14,151 nucleotides of DNA from Bacteroidia bacterium (GCA_030431945.1 JAUIIF010000043.1:1-14151), one strand, 5' to 3'; counted from the stretch's first letter, positions 6,467 through 14,075 are shown. The notes: generated from the letters alone by a model not told the origin. Translations and numbers: made by a program.

Positions 6467-8014
6467 ATGTTAGAACTAGTAGGAGGCATTGTCCTCATCA
6501 TTGTCCTTTTTATTTTTTTCCTGGTCAGTCGCTACAAGCGTTGTCCTTCGGATAAAATCCTCGTCGTCTACGGTAAAACCGGTGGCGGGGCTTCGGCGAA
6601 ATGTTACGCCGGGGGGGCAGCCTTTGTCTGGCCGGTAATTCAGGATTATCGCTACCTCGATCTTACCCCCCTGAGTATTGACGTAAACCTGAAGGACGCC
6701 CTCTCAAAGCAAAACATCCGGGTGAACGTGCCCTCGCAGTTCACCGTAGGTATCGGGGAAGACGAAAACCTGATGCTGGCCGCTGCCAATCGCCTCCTGT
6801 CCCTGACCCGGGAGCAGGTCGCTCGCCTGAGCCAGGACATCATTATGGGCCAAATGCGTCTCGTAATCGCCAATATGGACATCGAGGAGCTGAATACGGA
6901 CCGCGACAAGTTCGTAAGCTCCGTTTACTCCAATGTCGGCGAAGAATTGCATAAAGTCGGGCTCCGCCTGATCAACGTAAACGTAACCGACATTCAGGAC
7001 GAGTCGGGCTACATCGCCGCCCTCGGCCAGGAGGCCGCCGCCCGTGCCATCAACGAGGCGGAGGTCAAAGTCGCCCAGGAGCAGCGGATCGGCAGCATCG
7101 GCCGGGCTGAAGCCCTGCAGGAGCAGCGGACCAAAGTCGCGGCCCTGACGGCCCAGGCTGAAATCGGTGAAGCCGAAGCCGCCCAGGAACAACGGATCAA
7201 GATCGCCGATGCGAACAGCCGGGCGATGATCGGGGAGGCTGAAGCCGCCCAGGTACAGCGGATCCAGGTAGCAGATGCCACCTCCCGTGCCGAAATCGGG
7301 GAAGCCAAGTTCAACGCCGAAGCCCAGGAAGGTAAAAACGAAGCTGCGGTGAAGATTGCGGAATCCAATGCGGCCCGCGACGTAGCCCTGGCCGAAGCCA
7401 ACCGCCGCGCCGAAGCAGCCCGGAAGGTCGCTCAGGCCAAAGCCGAGGAAGAATCCTACAAAGCACAGGAAGCAGCCGAGCGTGCCCGTGCCCTGAAGGA
7501 AAAAGCCGAGAAAGAAGCAGAACAGGTCGTCCAGGCAGACATCGAGCGCCAGATGGCCGTTATCGCCGCGCAGGCGCAGGCCGAAAGCCGCCGCGAAATT
7601 GCGAAAGGTGAAGCGGATGCTGCCCTGGCCAAGTACCAGGCGGAAGCCCAGGGTATGGAAGAATTACTCAAGAAGCAAGCTGAAGGTTTCCAGCAACTCG
7701 TGCGGGCCGCCGGTGGTGACGCCCAGAGCGCCATCAACTACCTGATGCTCGATAAACTGGAGGCGCTGACGAAGATTCAGATCGAAGCCATCAAAGACGT
7801 GGAGATCGACAAAGTCATCGTCTACGACAACGGCAGCGGTCAGGGCGTCGGCAACTTCGTCTCGGGCCTCTACGGTATGGTGCCCCAGCTCAACGACTTC
7901 CTGAGCCAGAGCGGGATGACCCTCCCCAAAGGACTGGTACAGCAACAGGCCGTAGACCAGGCCAAAACCAGTGATGCGGAGACGGAGGAAAAACCCGCCG
8001 AGCCTAAGAATTAG
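6467..8014 (+). CDS. Flotillin family protein (SPFH/band 7, YqiK/FloT-like)
   Basis: Scaffold protein of bacterial functional membrane microdomains, 515 residues. An N-terminal helix (about 4-20) anchors it, followed by the SPFH/band 7 domain (about 25-190) including PSDKILVVYGK (27-37) and AGGAAFVWPVIQDYRYLDL (48-66). From about 195 to 400 lies an Ala/Glu-rich flotillin coiled coil with many EAEA and AEA repeats. Within it are three tandem 22-residue units (209-230, 231-252, 253-274) and a decaying fourth. The C-terminus (about 400-490) is the conserved oligomerisation part, ending in a Gly-rich segment and an acidic tail. Partnering with the NfeD-like protein matches the YuaF-FloT arrangement. 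The ATG at 6467 directly precedes the helix. A strong terminator follows. Confidence 0.95.
   Translation: MLELVGGIVLIIVLFIFFLVSRYKRCPSDKILVVYGKTGGGASAKCYAGGAAFVWPVIQDYRYLDLTPLSIDVNLKDALSKQNIRVNVPSQFTVGIGEDENLMLAAANRLLSLTREQVARLSQDIIMGQMRLVIANMDIEELNTDRDKFVSSVYSNVGEELHKVGLRLINVNVTDIQDESGYIAALGQEAAARAINEAEVKVAQEQRIGSIGRAEALQEQRTKVAALTAQAEIGEAEAAQEQRIKIADANSRAMIGEAEAAQVQRIQVADATSRAEIGEAKFNAEAQEGKNEAAVKIAESNAARDVALAEANRRAEAARKVAQAKAEEESYKAQEAAERARALKEKAEKEAEQVVQADIERQMAVIAAQAQAESRREIAKGEADAALAKYQAEAQGMEELLKKQAEGFQQLVRAAGGDAQSAINYLMLDKLEALTKIQIEAIKDVEIDKVIVYDNGSGQGVGNFVSGLYGMVPQLNDFLSQSGMTLPKGLVQQQAVDQAKTSDAETEEKPAEPKN
7091..7288 (+). repeat. Three tandem 66-base coding repeats within the flotillin gene
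   Basis: Units at 7091-7156, 7157-7222 and 7223-7288 each encode 22 residues of the pattern x-x-I-G-E/R-A-E-A-x-Q-x-Q-R. Units two and three are closest (IGEAEAAQ-x-QRI). A fourth begins AEIGEAK at 7289 and then diverges. Twenty-two residues equal two hendecads, which fits a near-straight coiled coil. Confidence 0.8.
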
Positions 8015-8043
8015 AGTAGTTTGATTCGTAGTTTATTATGTAG

Positions 8044-8077
8044 GCCCGCCTTTCCTGTCCAGGAGGGGCGGGCTTTT
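8044..8077 (+). terminator. Intrinsic terminator after the flotillin gene
   Basis: GCCCGCC (8044-8050) pairs with GGCGGGC (8067-8073), and an inner CCT/AGG adds stability. TTTT follows at 8074-8077. It sits 30 bases after the flotillin stop and separates this operon from the next gene. Confidence 0.85.
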
Positions 8078-8102
8078 AATTTGCCGGTTTTACCTTTTTT
8101 TG

Positions 8103-8120
8103 GCACCAGCGGCCGCGCCC
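8103..8120 (+). repeat. Dispersed 18-bp repeat, copy B
   Basis: Identical to copies at 4116 and 10439. It lies in non-coding DNA, 25 bases after the flotillin terminator and about 85 bases before the next gene. The flanks differ from copy A beyond the 18 bases. Confidence 0.9.
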
Positions 8121-8204
8121 CGTTACGCAGGTGTTACTAATTGAGCAACGGAAGCAACTTTAGCGCCCCCGTCAGGTGTTTTCAGTAGCAAACCCACTTA
8201 CCCT

Positions 8205-8801
8205 ATGCCCAACCAACTTTACCAGACAAAAGGCCGCGATTACCGGAAGTTCCGCATCACGCCTGAGGCGTTGCTGGTGGAGCATAAATCGATCGGCCGT
8301 TTTGACGGCTACAAACTCACCTGGGAAGAAGTCGACTTTGATGCCGTTGTCCGTGGCCGTGCTTTCGACGTCCGGAAAATGATCCTGCTGGGCAGCGTAC
8401 TCCTGAACACGATCTTCGCTTTCTGGGTCGTTTGGCTCCTGTGGGAAGGCATCCGTGATACCTGGTGGTTCATCATCGCAGCGGTCCTGGCCGCCGGGGC
8501 CTTCGTGGTGCCGGTACTACGCCTGGCGAAGCAGGAACGTAACCTGGTCCTGTACGGTGAAGCCAACGTCACCTTCTACTACCGCCCCACTGATGAGGAA
8601 GCCGTGGATGCGTTCATCAAAAGCATGAAGGCCGCCCGGAATAAATACCTCCGGGAGCGCTTTTTGCAGCTCGATGAACTGTTGCCGCTGGATGACCAGG
8701 TCAAAATGGTGCAGCAACTCTACCTCAATAAAATGATCAGTCGGGAAGACCTCGCTTCCGTGATGGAAGAGGTGAAAATGCGGCGGTTGTTTGAGGAGTG
8801 A
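8205..8801 (+). CDS. Two-helix membrane protein of unknown function, possibly with a SHOCT-like C-terminus
   Basis: I do not recognise a named family for this 198-residue protein. Residues 1-57 are soluble and beta-rich (FRITPEALLVEHKSIGRFDGYKL resembles the opening strands of PH-like small domains, a weak impression only). Two hydrophobic helices follow (about 59-80 and 87-106), then a strand-rich patch NLVLYGEANVTFYYRPTDEE (113-132) and a charged helical C-terminus. Its end, VQQLYLNKMISREDLASVMEEV (169-190), has the leucine, Ile/Met and acidic spacing of a SHOCT motif. It lies behind the flotillin operon but is separated from it by a strong terminator, so a functional link is only positional. 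The ATG at 8205 is chosen; codon use looks like its neighbours. Confidence 0.75.
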   Translation: MPNQLYQTKGRDYRKFRITPEALLVEHKSIGRFDGYKLTWEEVDFDAVVRGRAFDVRKMILLGSVLLNTIFAFWVVWLLWEGIRDTWWFIIAAVLAAGAFVVPVLRLAKQERNLVLYGEANVTFYYRPTDEEAVDAFIKSMKAARNKYLRERFLQLDELLPLDDQVKMVQQLYLNKMISREDLASVMEEVKMRRLFEE

Positions 8802-8810
8802 TTACCGGGT

Positions 8811-8852
8811 GCGGGTTGCGGGTTGCGAGTTGCGGGTTGCGGGTTGCGGATT
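8811..8852. repeat. Heptamer tandem array, six units of GCGGGTT
   Basis: Six consecutive 7-base units at 8811, 8818, 8825 (GCGAGTT), 8832, 8839 and 8846 (GCGGATT), with a partial unit before. It starts ten bases after the stop of the membrane-protein gene and ends 26 bases before the stop of the convergent amidohydrolase gene. Confidence 0.9.
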
Positions 8853-8854
8853 TA

Positions 8855-8869
8855 GGGAAATGCTTTCCC
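8855..8869. terminator. Hairpin between convergent genes, possible bidirectional terminator
   Basis: GGGAAA (8855-8860), loop TGC, TTTCCC (8864-8869): six perfect pairs with a tight three-base loop, lying between two converging stops. Neither strand has a clear T-tract after it, so it may only be a 3'-end-stabilising hairpin. Confidence 0.4.
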
Positions 8870-8878
8870 GCGCTCGCT

Positions 8879-10087
8879 TCACGAAATCCGCTTCACCTCC
8901 GTCTTATCACCAATCCGGAAATCCTCCGGCGTAGTGCCTTCCAGACCGGTCATGGCCAGCAGGCCGGGCATTTTACCGGTTTCCAGGCTGCCGAGGTCAC
9001 CGTCAAACTGGAGGGCTTCCGCACCGTTGATGGTGGCCCAGCGCAGCAGGGCGTCGAAGGGGACGTAGCTCTGGTACTTGCTGATGGTCCGCAATTCTTC
9101 CAGGATGGAGAGTTGCCAGTTGGAGGTCAGGCTGTCCGTGCCGACGGTGACTTTGGCCTCCGCAGCCAGGAAAATATCGTACCGCGGCAAGCGGTTTTCA
9201 ATGTAGAGGTTAGCGTTGGGGCAGGTGGCAAAATACACGCCCTGCTGGCCCCAGGCGGTGGCCGCCTGGATGCCTTCCGCCGTCGTCAGGGTGTTATGGA
9301 CAAAAATCGTCCGTTTGCTGGGGTCCAGGTGCTGCAGCGCGTGAAAAATCGAACCCTTACCGGTAGCTTCGAAACCTTCGATGCTGGCCCCGAAACCCCG
9401 GAAGAAATCGAAGAAAGGCCCGGTGCCGGAGCGGAAAAGCTCGTCTTCGGCGGGCGTCTCTTCGCTGTGGATGGACACGGTTTCGTTGCCGTCATTCAGC
9501 CCGTTGATGAGCTCGTAAAGCGGGTTGCTGACGGTGTAGGGGGCGTGCGGGACGGCACTTTTGGCGTTGCCATCCAGTGCCCCTGACTGGCCGTCGTAGA
9601 CGGTCCGGTAACCGTCGAAACTTTCCTGCGCGCGTGCGGGTTGCAAAAAGTCGAACATCTCTACGAAGGTGTAGTACCGGATGTTGCTGCGCCGTTTTAC
9701 GGCGGCGGTGTCGAGCTTGTTACTGATGTCCCCCACGGCCTGGATGCCTTGTTTCCACATGTAAGCGTCCCATTTTTCAATGGCGGCATCTATTTCCGCC
9801 TGGGGCATCTCCCGCAGCGTCACCACGTCGACCAGAAAAGGCAGTAACGTTTTACCCGTCTGACTCTTACCCGCCAGATGACTAAGCTCCAGGTGACAGT
9901 GTGTATTAATGAAGCCGGGAATCAGAATGCCTTTGTGCTGCCTGGGCGCAGCCGCAGGTGCAGTGTAATCAGGACTGGCCGGGTCAAGGATCTCCACAAT
10001 TTTACCGTTGTCGTCCAAGCCGATGATGCCGTTCTTAATGGGCGCAGCGGTGATGGGGTAGAGGTAATCGGCGGTGTGGAAGGTCAT
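8879..10087 (-). CDS. Zinc-dependent amidohydrolase (MTA/SAH deaminase and guanine deaminase-like superfamily)
   Basis: Cytoplasmic metal-dependent hydrolase of 402 residues, likely a deaminase or amide hydrolase on a cyclic or purine-like substrate. Metal and catalytic residues appear in the order of the MtaD/SsnA/TrzN group: GFINTHCHLE (58-67, with HxH at 63 and 65), PHAPYTVS (180-187, His181), IHSEE (206-210, His207 and Glu210), FVHNT (262-266, His264), and GTDS (316-319, Asp318). The C-terminal GSLETGKMPGLLAM matches the composite beta domain of such enzymes. An upstream in-frame GTG at 10129 exists, but it overlaps a -7 promoter box, so the ATG at 10087 is preferred. It is monocistronic. 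The exact substrate cannot be set from sequence alone. Confidence 0.88.
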   Translation of the reverse strand: MTFHTADYLYPITAAPIKNGIIGLDDNGKIVEILDPASPDYTAPAAAPRQHKGILIPGFINTHCHLELSHLAGKSQTGKTLLPFLVDVVTLREMPQAEIDAAIEKWDAYMWKQGIQAVGDISNKLDTAAVKRRSNIRYYTFVEMFDFLQPARAQESFDGYRTVYDGQSGALDGNAKSAVPHAPYTVSNPLYELINGLNDGNETVSIHSEETPAEDELFRSGTGPFFDFFRGFGASIEGFEATGKGSIFHALQHLDPSKRTIFVHNTLTTAEGIQAATAWGQQGVYFATCPNANLYIENRLPRYDIFLAAEAKVTVGTDSLTSNWQLSILEELRTISKYQSYVPFDALLRWATINGAEALQFDGDLGSLETGKMPGLLAMTGLEGTTPEDFRIGDKTEVKRIS

Positions 10088-10128
10088 GATAATGGGGGTT
10101 ATTCTTTTACGGCAATTGAACCTGGACA

Positions 10129-10136
10129 CAAAAGTA
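10129..10136 (-). promoter_or_regulatory. Candidate -7 box (TACTTTTG) of the amidohydrolase promoter
   Basis: Read on the minus strand this is TACTTTTG, an exact match to TAnnTTTG, about 41 bases before the ATG at 10087. Transcription would start near 10123, giving a short leader and excluding the GTG at 10129 as a start. No clear -33 TTG is seen at the usual spacing. Confidence 0.5.
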
Positions 10137-10354
10137 GTCAGGGATTGCTGATTAGACTATTAATGGCGTTTTTCGCCCGGTAGCAACAAGCCGCTGACTT
10201 CCGGAGCTACTGCTGAATTCATTTGTTGAGGGGCCACGGACCAACCTCCAGCGCCTCATATTACTTTAGTAAACGATCTTTGGAGAAAGCTGCTTGCCTC
10301 GACGCTCGCTTCAAAATCCTTTTTTGTTAGCCTTATTTACTCGAAAAGTATACC

Positions 10355-11968
10355 ATGCAAAACCTCTATTTTTCCCTCCTGCTATTCGTCGGCCTTCTCT
10401 CTGCCTGCCGCCAGGAGCCGGCTCCAACAACCTCCACTGCACCAGCGGCCGCGCCCACCGAAACGGTGGTGGCAAAGGAGCGCCAGGCCCCCGATCAGCT
10501 ATTCGGTGAGCTTTTCCGCCGCGTCCAGATGGAGCGCGTTTTTGCTGACGGCAAAACCTTCGTGGATATGGTGCCTCAGGCACCGCCAGAAGAGATTATG
10601 GCTGCCTATACTAAGGCCAGCGATCTGGAAACCTTTGCGTTGAAACCCTTTGTGGAAGCGTACTTTGCTCCCCCGCTGCAGCCGGAAACCGGCTGGACGA
10701 GCGACGATCAGCGCTCCATCACCGAACACATCAACGCCCTGTGGCCCGTGCTGACCCGAAAAGCCGGGGCCGATGAGGGGGCTGCCGGAAGCCTGTTGCC
10801 GCTGCCCAATGACTACATCGTGCCCGGCGGCCGCTTCCGGGAAGTGTATTACTGGGACAGCTATTTTACCCTGCTCGGATTACAGACCGCCGGCAAGCAG
10901 CAACTCGTTCGGAATATGGTCGAGAACTTCGCTTACCTGATTGACGAAGTAGGGCACATCCCCAACGGAAACCGAACGTACTACCTGACGCGGAGCCAGC
11001 CCCCTTTCTTTGCGCTGATGGTGGAAGTACTGGCAGAGATGGAAGGGGAAGAAGTGTACCAGGAATTTATGCCGCAACTCTTGGACGAGTACGACTTCTG
11101 GATGAAAGGAACGGTAGCCGTAACGCCAACGAACACTGCCGTTGATCACGTCGTACGGATGCCGGACGGCAGCGTGCTTAACCGCTACTACGACGCCGGA
11201 GACCGGCCCCGGGCCGAATCTTACCGGGAAGACGTACTCGCCATTCGGGAAAGTGGACGGGACAGCCAAACAGTCGCCCGGCACCTCCGTTCCGGTGCTG
11301 AATCTGGTTGGGACTATTCCGCCCGCTGGTTTGCCGACGGCAAAAATATCAGCTCGATCATTACCACGGACATCGTTCCTCCGGACCTGAACAGCTTGTT
11401 GTGGAAGTTAGAGAAAATCATTGCTGAGAAGCACGTTGACCCGGCGGAACAACGGCGTTTTGCAGACCGTGCAGCGGCACGGGCCGAGGCAATACATAAG
11501 TACCTGTACGATGAGACTACGGGCTTTTACCAGGATTATAACCGGGTAAAAGGCAGCGTAACGGGTTACCTGACGCTGGCGGGTGTTTATCCTTTATTCG
11601 TCGGGTTGGCGGACAATCGCCGGGCCGCCGCCGTGGGGGACGTCATTGCCGAACGTTTTCTCGCGCCCGGAGGCGTCCGCACGAGCCTGGTGAATACTGG
11701 TCAGCAGTGGGATGCCCCCAACGGCTGGGCGCCGCTGCAGTGGATGACTTATCAGGGGTTGAGAAACTATGGGGAAAATTCCGTCGCCCGTCAGATCAGG
11801 GATCGCTGGATGGCCAATAATGAGCGCGTGTACGAAAACGTCCGGAAACTGGTGGAAAAGTACAACGTCGAAGACATCACCCTGGAAGCCGGGGGCGGAG
11901 AATACCCGGTTCAGGATGGTTTTGGCTGGAGCAACGGCGTTTACCTGCGGCTGGCTGCCGAAGAATAA
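10355..11968 (+). CDS. treA: Trehalase, lipoprotein form (GH37)
   Basis: Alpha,alpha-trehalase of 537 residues that hydrolyses trehalose to two glucoses with inversion. The N-terminal lipobox LSAC (Cys18) marks it as a lipoprotein, so it is expected at the envelope, comparable to periplasmic TreA, not cytoplasmic TreF. A Thr/Ala/Pro linker (21-40) includes a copy of the dispersed 18-bp repeat. Both trehalase signatures are present: PGGRFREVYYWDSY (157-170) and QWDAPNGWAP (451-460). The catalytic acid is Asp320 in ESGWDYSARW and the base Glu516 in GGGEYPVQDGFGW, by correspondence with Asp312 and Glu496 of the E. coli enzyme. Length is near the usual GH37 range. The ATG at 10355 starts the signal peptide. 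It is convergent with a sodium:solute symporter gene, 56 bases apart. Confidence 0.95.
   Translation: MQNLYFSLLLFVGLLSACRQEPAPTTSTAPAAAPTETVVAKERQAPDQLFGELFRRVQMERVFADGKTFVDMVPQAPPEEIMAAYTKASDLETFALKPFVEAYFAPPLQPETGWTSDDQRSITEHINALWPVLTRKAGADEGAAGSLLPLPNDYIVPGGRFREVYYWDSYFTLLGLQTAGKQQLVRNMVENFAYLIDEVGHIPNGNRTYYLTRSQPPFFALMVEVLAEMEGEEVYQEFMPQLLDEYDFWMKGTVAVTPTNTAVDHVVRMPDGSVLNRYYDAGDRPRAESYREDVLAIRESGRDSQTVARHLRSGAESGWDYSARWFADGKNISSIITTDIVPPDLNSLLWKLEKIIAEKHVDPAEQRRFADRAAARAEAIHKYLYDETTGFYQDYNRVKGSVTGYLTLAGVYPLFVGLADNRRAAAVGDVIAERFLAPGGVRTSLVNTGQQWDAPNGWAPLQWMTYQGLRNYGENSVARQIRDRWMANNERVYENVRKLVEKYNVEDITLEAGGGEYPVQDGFGWSNGVYLRLAAEE
10439..10456 (+). repeat. Dispersed 18-bp repeat, copy C, inside the trehalase reading frame
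   Basis: Identical to copies at 4116 and 8103. Here it is translated, giving the Ala/Pro run APAAAP (residues 29-34) in the linker just after the lipoprotein cysteine, where insertions would be tolerated. Confidence 0.9.
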
Positions 11969-12024
11969 GGCGACATTCAGCGACCAGCCGCTGCCAAATC
12001 AGGCACCGGTAATTTTTCTCAGGA

Positions 12025-13794
12025 TTACAGTTTTCCTCTGTTTCCCCACAGGAATCCGATGCCCGCCAGCGCAACGGCTACGGAGATTAACGTTGCCGTC
12101 AGGTTGCCGTAGAGGTAGAAGCCGGTCGCGAAGAGTACGGAGTATACGGCAATGGCACCAATAAACACTGCCCCGATCCGTAAGGTCAGGTTTTCGTCCT
12201 GGGCCACAGCTGCATCAGATGGGAGGGCGGCGGCCACCGGGGCCCAGCCGGGCCCGGCCGGGTGGATTTTCCGGTAGAAAGACTGGAGAACGGACATTTC
12301 GGTTGGTTGGGTCAGGAAGGTTACCAGTAGCCAGCCGATGGTGGTAATACTGATGCCAAGTAACAGTTTCTGGTGGTCCAGCAGAACCGGAAAGCCCAGT
12401 GGTTCGTAGCCAAATTCCAGGAACAGGGCTACGGCGAAAGAAATGGCCATGCCGGCAATTTCGGTGTAAGCGTTGATGCGCCACCAAAACCACCGCAGGA
12501 TGAAGATGAGGCCCGTCCCCGCGCCAATTTGCAGGAGGATATTGAACGCTTGCAGGGCATTGGATAGGGCCAAGGCGAGGATGGCTGCGAAAACCATCAG
12601 GAGGACGGTAGAGATTCTTCCAATGTTGACGAGTTCTTTTTCCGAAGCCTCCGGCTTGATGAAGCGCTGGTACCAGTCGTGTACCACGTAACTACTGCCC
12701 CAGTTGAGGTGGGTGGAGAGGGTGGACATCAGGGCGGCAATCAAAGACGCAATGACAAGGCCAAGTAAGCCTTTGGGTAAGTAGCTGAGCATGGCCGGGT
12801 AGGCGAGGTCATCATTGACGACGCTGGCGTCTACGTTTGGAAAGGCAGCCTGGATGCTGGCCAGGTCAGGGAATACAATCAGGGAGGCCAGGGCAATGAT
12901 GATCCAGGGCCAGGGCCGCAGGGCGTAGTGGAACACATTAAACAAAAGCGTGGCGCCTACAGCGTGCTTCTCGTTTTTAGCCGCCAGCATGCGCTGGGCG
13001 ATATAGCCACCGCCACCGGGTTCTGCTCCCGGGTACCAGACGCTCCACCACTGTACGGCGATGGGGACGACGAAGAGGGGGACGTAGACTTCCGGGTTGT
13101 CGAAGGACGGTATCAGGTCCAGTTTGTCCGCTACGTTTGCGTGTGTGAAAAGGGCATCCAGCCCGCCGACCTCGGGGAGGTTCAAAATGTAAATGGCGGC
13201 CCAGATGGCTCCGATCATGGCGAAGGAAAACTGGACAAAGTCCGTAATCACCACTCCTTTGAACCCGCCGAGGGCAGAATAGGCAACGGTAACCACGGAG
13301 ACGAGCAGTACCGTCGTAATCGGGTCCATTCCCAACAGAATGCCGGCAATCTTGATTCCCGCCAGGCAAACGGTGGCCATGATCATGACGTTAAAGAACA
13401 CCCCCAGGTAAATGGCCCGGAACTGGCGCAGAAAACGTGCGGGTTTGCCGCTGTACCGCATTTCGTAAAACTCCAGGTCAGTCATGACGCCAGAGCGCCG
13501 CCACAGGCGGGCGTAGACGAATACCGTCAACATGCCCGTCAGCAAAAAGGCCCACCAGGCCCAGTTGCCCGAAACACCGTTTTTGCGGACAATGTCCGTT
13601 ACCAGGTTCGGCGTATCAGCCGAAAAAGTAGTAGCTACCATTGATACCCCGAGCAGCCACCAGGGCATATTACGTCCGGAAAGGAAGAATTCTTTGGTAG
13701 AATCTCCGCTGCTGCGGCTGGCATATAAGCCAATACCCAATGAGACAAGGAAAAAGGCGGCAATGATGCCCCAGTCTAAATTTTCGAGTTGCAT
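12025..13794 (-). CDS. Sodium:solute symporter (SSS family)
   Basis: Inner-membrane secondary transporter of 589 residues with about 13-14 hydrophobic helices and the LeuT-like fold of the SSS family, importing a solute with Na+. Landmarks are FFLSGRNMPWWLLGVSMVATTFSADTP (36-62) after the first helix, YSALGGFKGVVITDFVQF (172-189), which fits the family signature, and SLIAALMSTLSTHLNWGSS (350-368), whose Ser/Thr cluster lies where the Na2 site is found in relatives. The C-terminal extension has a soluble loop and two final helices. Substrates in the family range from sugars and sialic acid to amino acids, so the trehalase next door (convergent) does not prove sugar transport. The ATG at 13794 begins directly before the first helix. 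Confidence 0.93.
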   Translation of the reverse strand: MQLENLDWGIIAAFFLVSLGIGLYASRSSGDSTKEFFLSGRNMPWWLLGVSMVATTFSADTPNLVTDIVRKNGVSGNWAWWAFLLTGMLTVFVYARLWRRSGVMTDLEFYEMRYSGKPARFLRQFRAIYLGVFFNVMIMATVCLAGIKIAGILLGMDPITTVLLVSVVTVAYSALGGFKGVVITDFVQFSFAMIGAIWAAIYILNLPEVGGLDALFTHANVADKLDLIPSFDNPEVYVPLFVVPIAVQWWSVWYPGAEPGGGGYIAQRMLAAKNEKHAVGATLLFNVFHYALRPWPWIIIALASLIVFPDLASIQAAFPNVDASVVNDDLAYPAMLSYLPKGLLGLVIASLIAALMSTLSTHLNWGSSYVVHDWYQRFIKPEASEKELVNIGRISTVLLMVFAAILALALSNALQAFNILLQIGAGTGLIFILRWFWWRINAYTEIAGMAISFAVALFLEFGYEPLGFPVLLDHQKLLLGISITTIGWLLVTFLTQPTEMSVLQSFYRKIHPAGPGWAPVAAALPSDAAVAQDENLTLRIGAVFIGAIAVYSVLFATGFYLYGNLTATLISVAVALAGIGFLWGNRGKL

Positions 13795-13929
13795 GAATCT
13801 TCAGTGAGTGGTGTGTAGTGGCGGTTAAGGTAGGGAATAGTCTGGTAGTTTCACCAACGGTGCTGTTAGAGAGGGCTGACTGGGGGCGGAGATGGTCGTA
13901 AAATGAGTTGTTGTGGCAGGGGAGGAGGC

Positions 13930-14028
13930 ATGGAAGGCACGGAAGGCATGGAAAACACGGAAGGCATGGAGAGCACGGAAGGCATGGAGAACACGGAAGG
14001 CACGGAAAACACGGAAGGAAATGAGGGC
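13930..14028 (+). repeat. Minisatellite, eleven 9-base units in 18-base pairs
   Basis: Ninety-nine bases made of 9-base units alternating between an ATGGAR type (unit ending AAC, AGC or GGC) and an ACGGAAGGC type, giving an 18-base higher-order period. Units toward the right end drift (ACG for ATG, then AATGAG). On the plus strand it reads as repeated Met/Thr-Glu-Asn/Gly triplets without a stop, a consequence of the 9-base period. It lies between the symporter start and the queE-like stop. Confidence 0.92.
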
Positions 14029-14037
14029 GTTAAAGTG

Positions 14038-14071
14038 CCGGGAGAAAGCGTTTTTATTTTTGTACTCCCGG
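14038..14071 (-). terminator. Hairpin just downstream of the queE-like stop
   Basis: CCGGGAG (14038-14044) and CTCCCGG (14065-14071) form a seven-pair stem around a 20-base loop, T-rich on plus and A-rich on minus. It begins five bases after the minus-strand stop of the queE-like gene. No T-tract follows on the minus strand, so it may be a weak terminator or a 3'-end-protecting hairpin. Confidence 0.45.
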
Positions 14072-14075
14072 TCTG

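Noticed and set aside
8128..8180. Direct repeat CAGGTGTT (8128-8135 and 8173-8180)
   Set aside because: Only eight bases long with no extension into the flanks. It could be chance, and no target-site duplication logic fits the DNA between.
8798..9586. 262-codon plus-strand frame starting in the heptamer array
   Set aside because: It lies mostly antisense to the well-supported amidohydrolase, and its start is translated repeat (GCGLRVASCGLRVA).
10207..10260. Imperfect hairpin TGAGG / CCTCA in the trehalase upstream region
   Set aside because: Short, with a mismatch and a long loop, not followed by a T-tract and not positioned near a known end.
12928..13644. 238-codon plus-strand frame opposite the symporter gene
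   Set aside because: It is a shadow of the symporter in high-G+C DNA, rich in His/Arg/Gly/Gln and without domain-like patterns.
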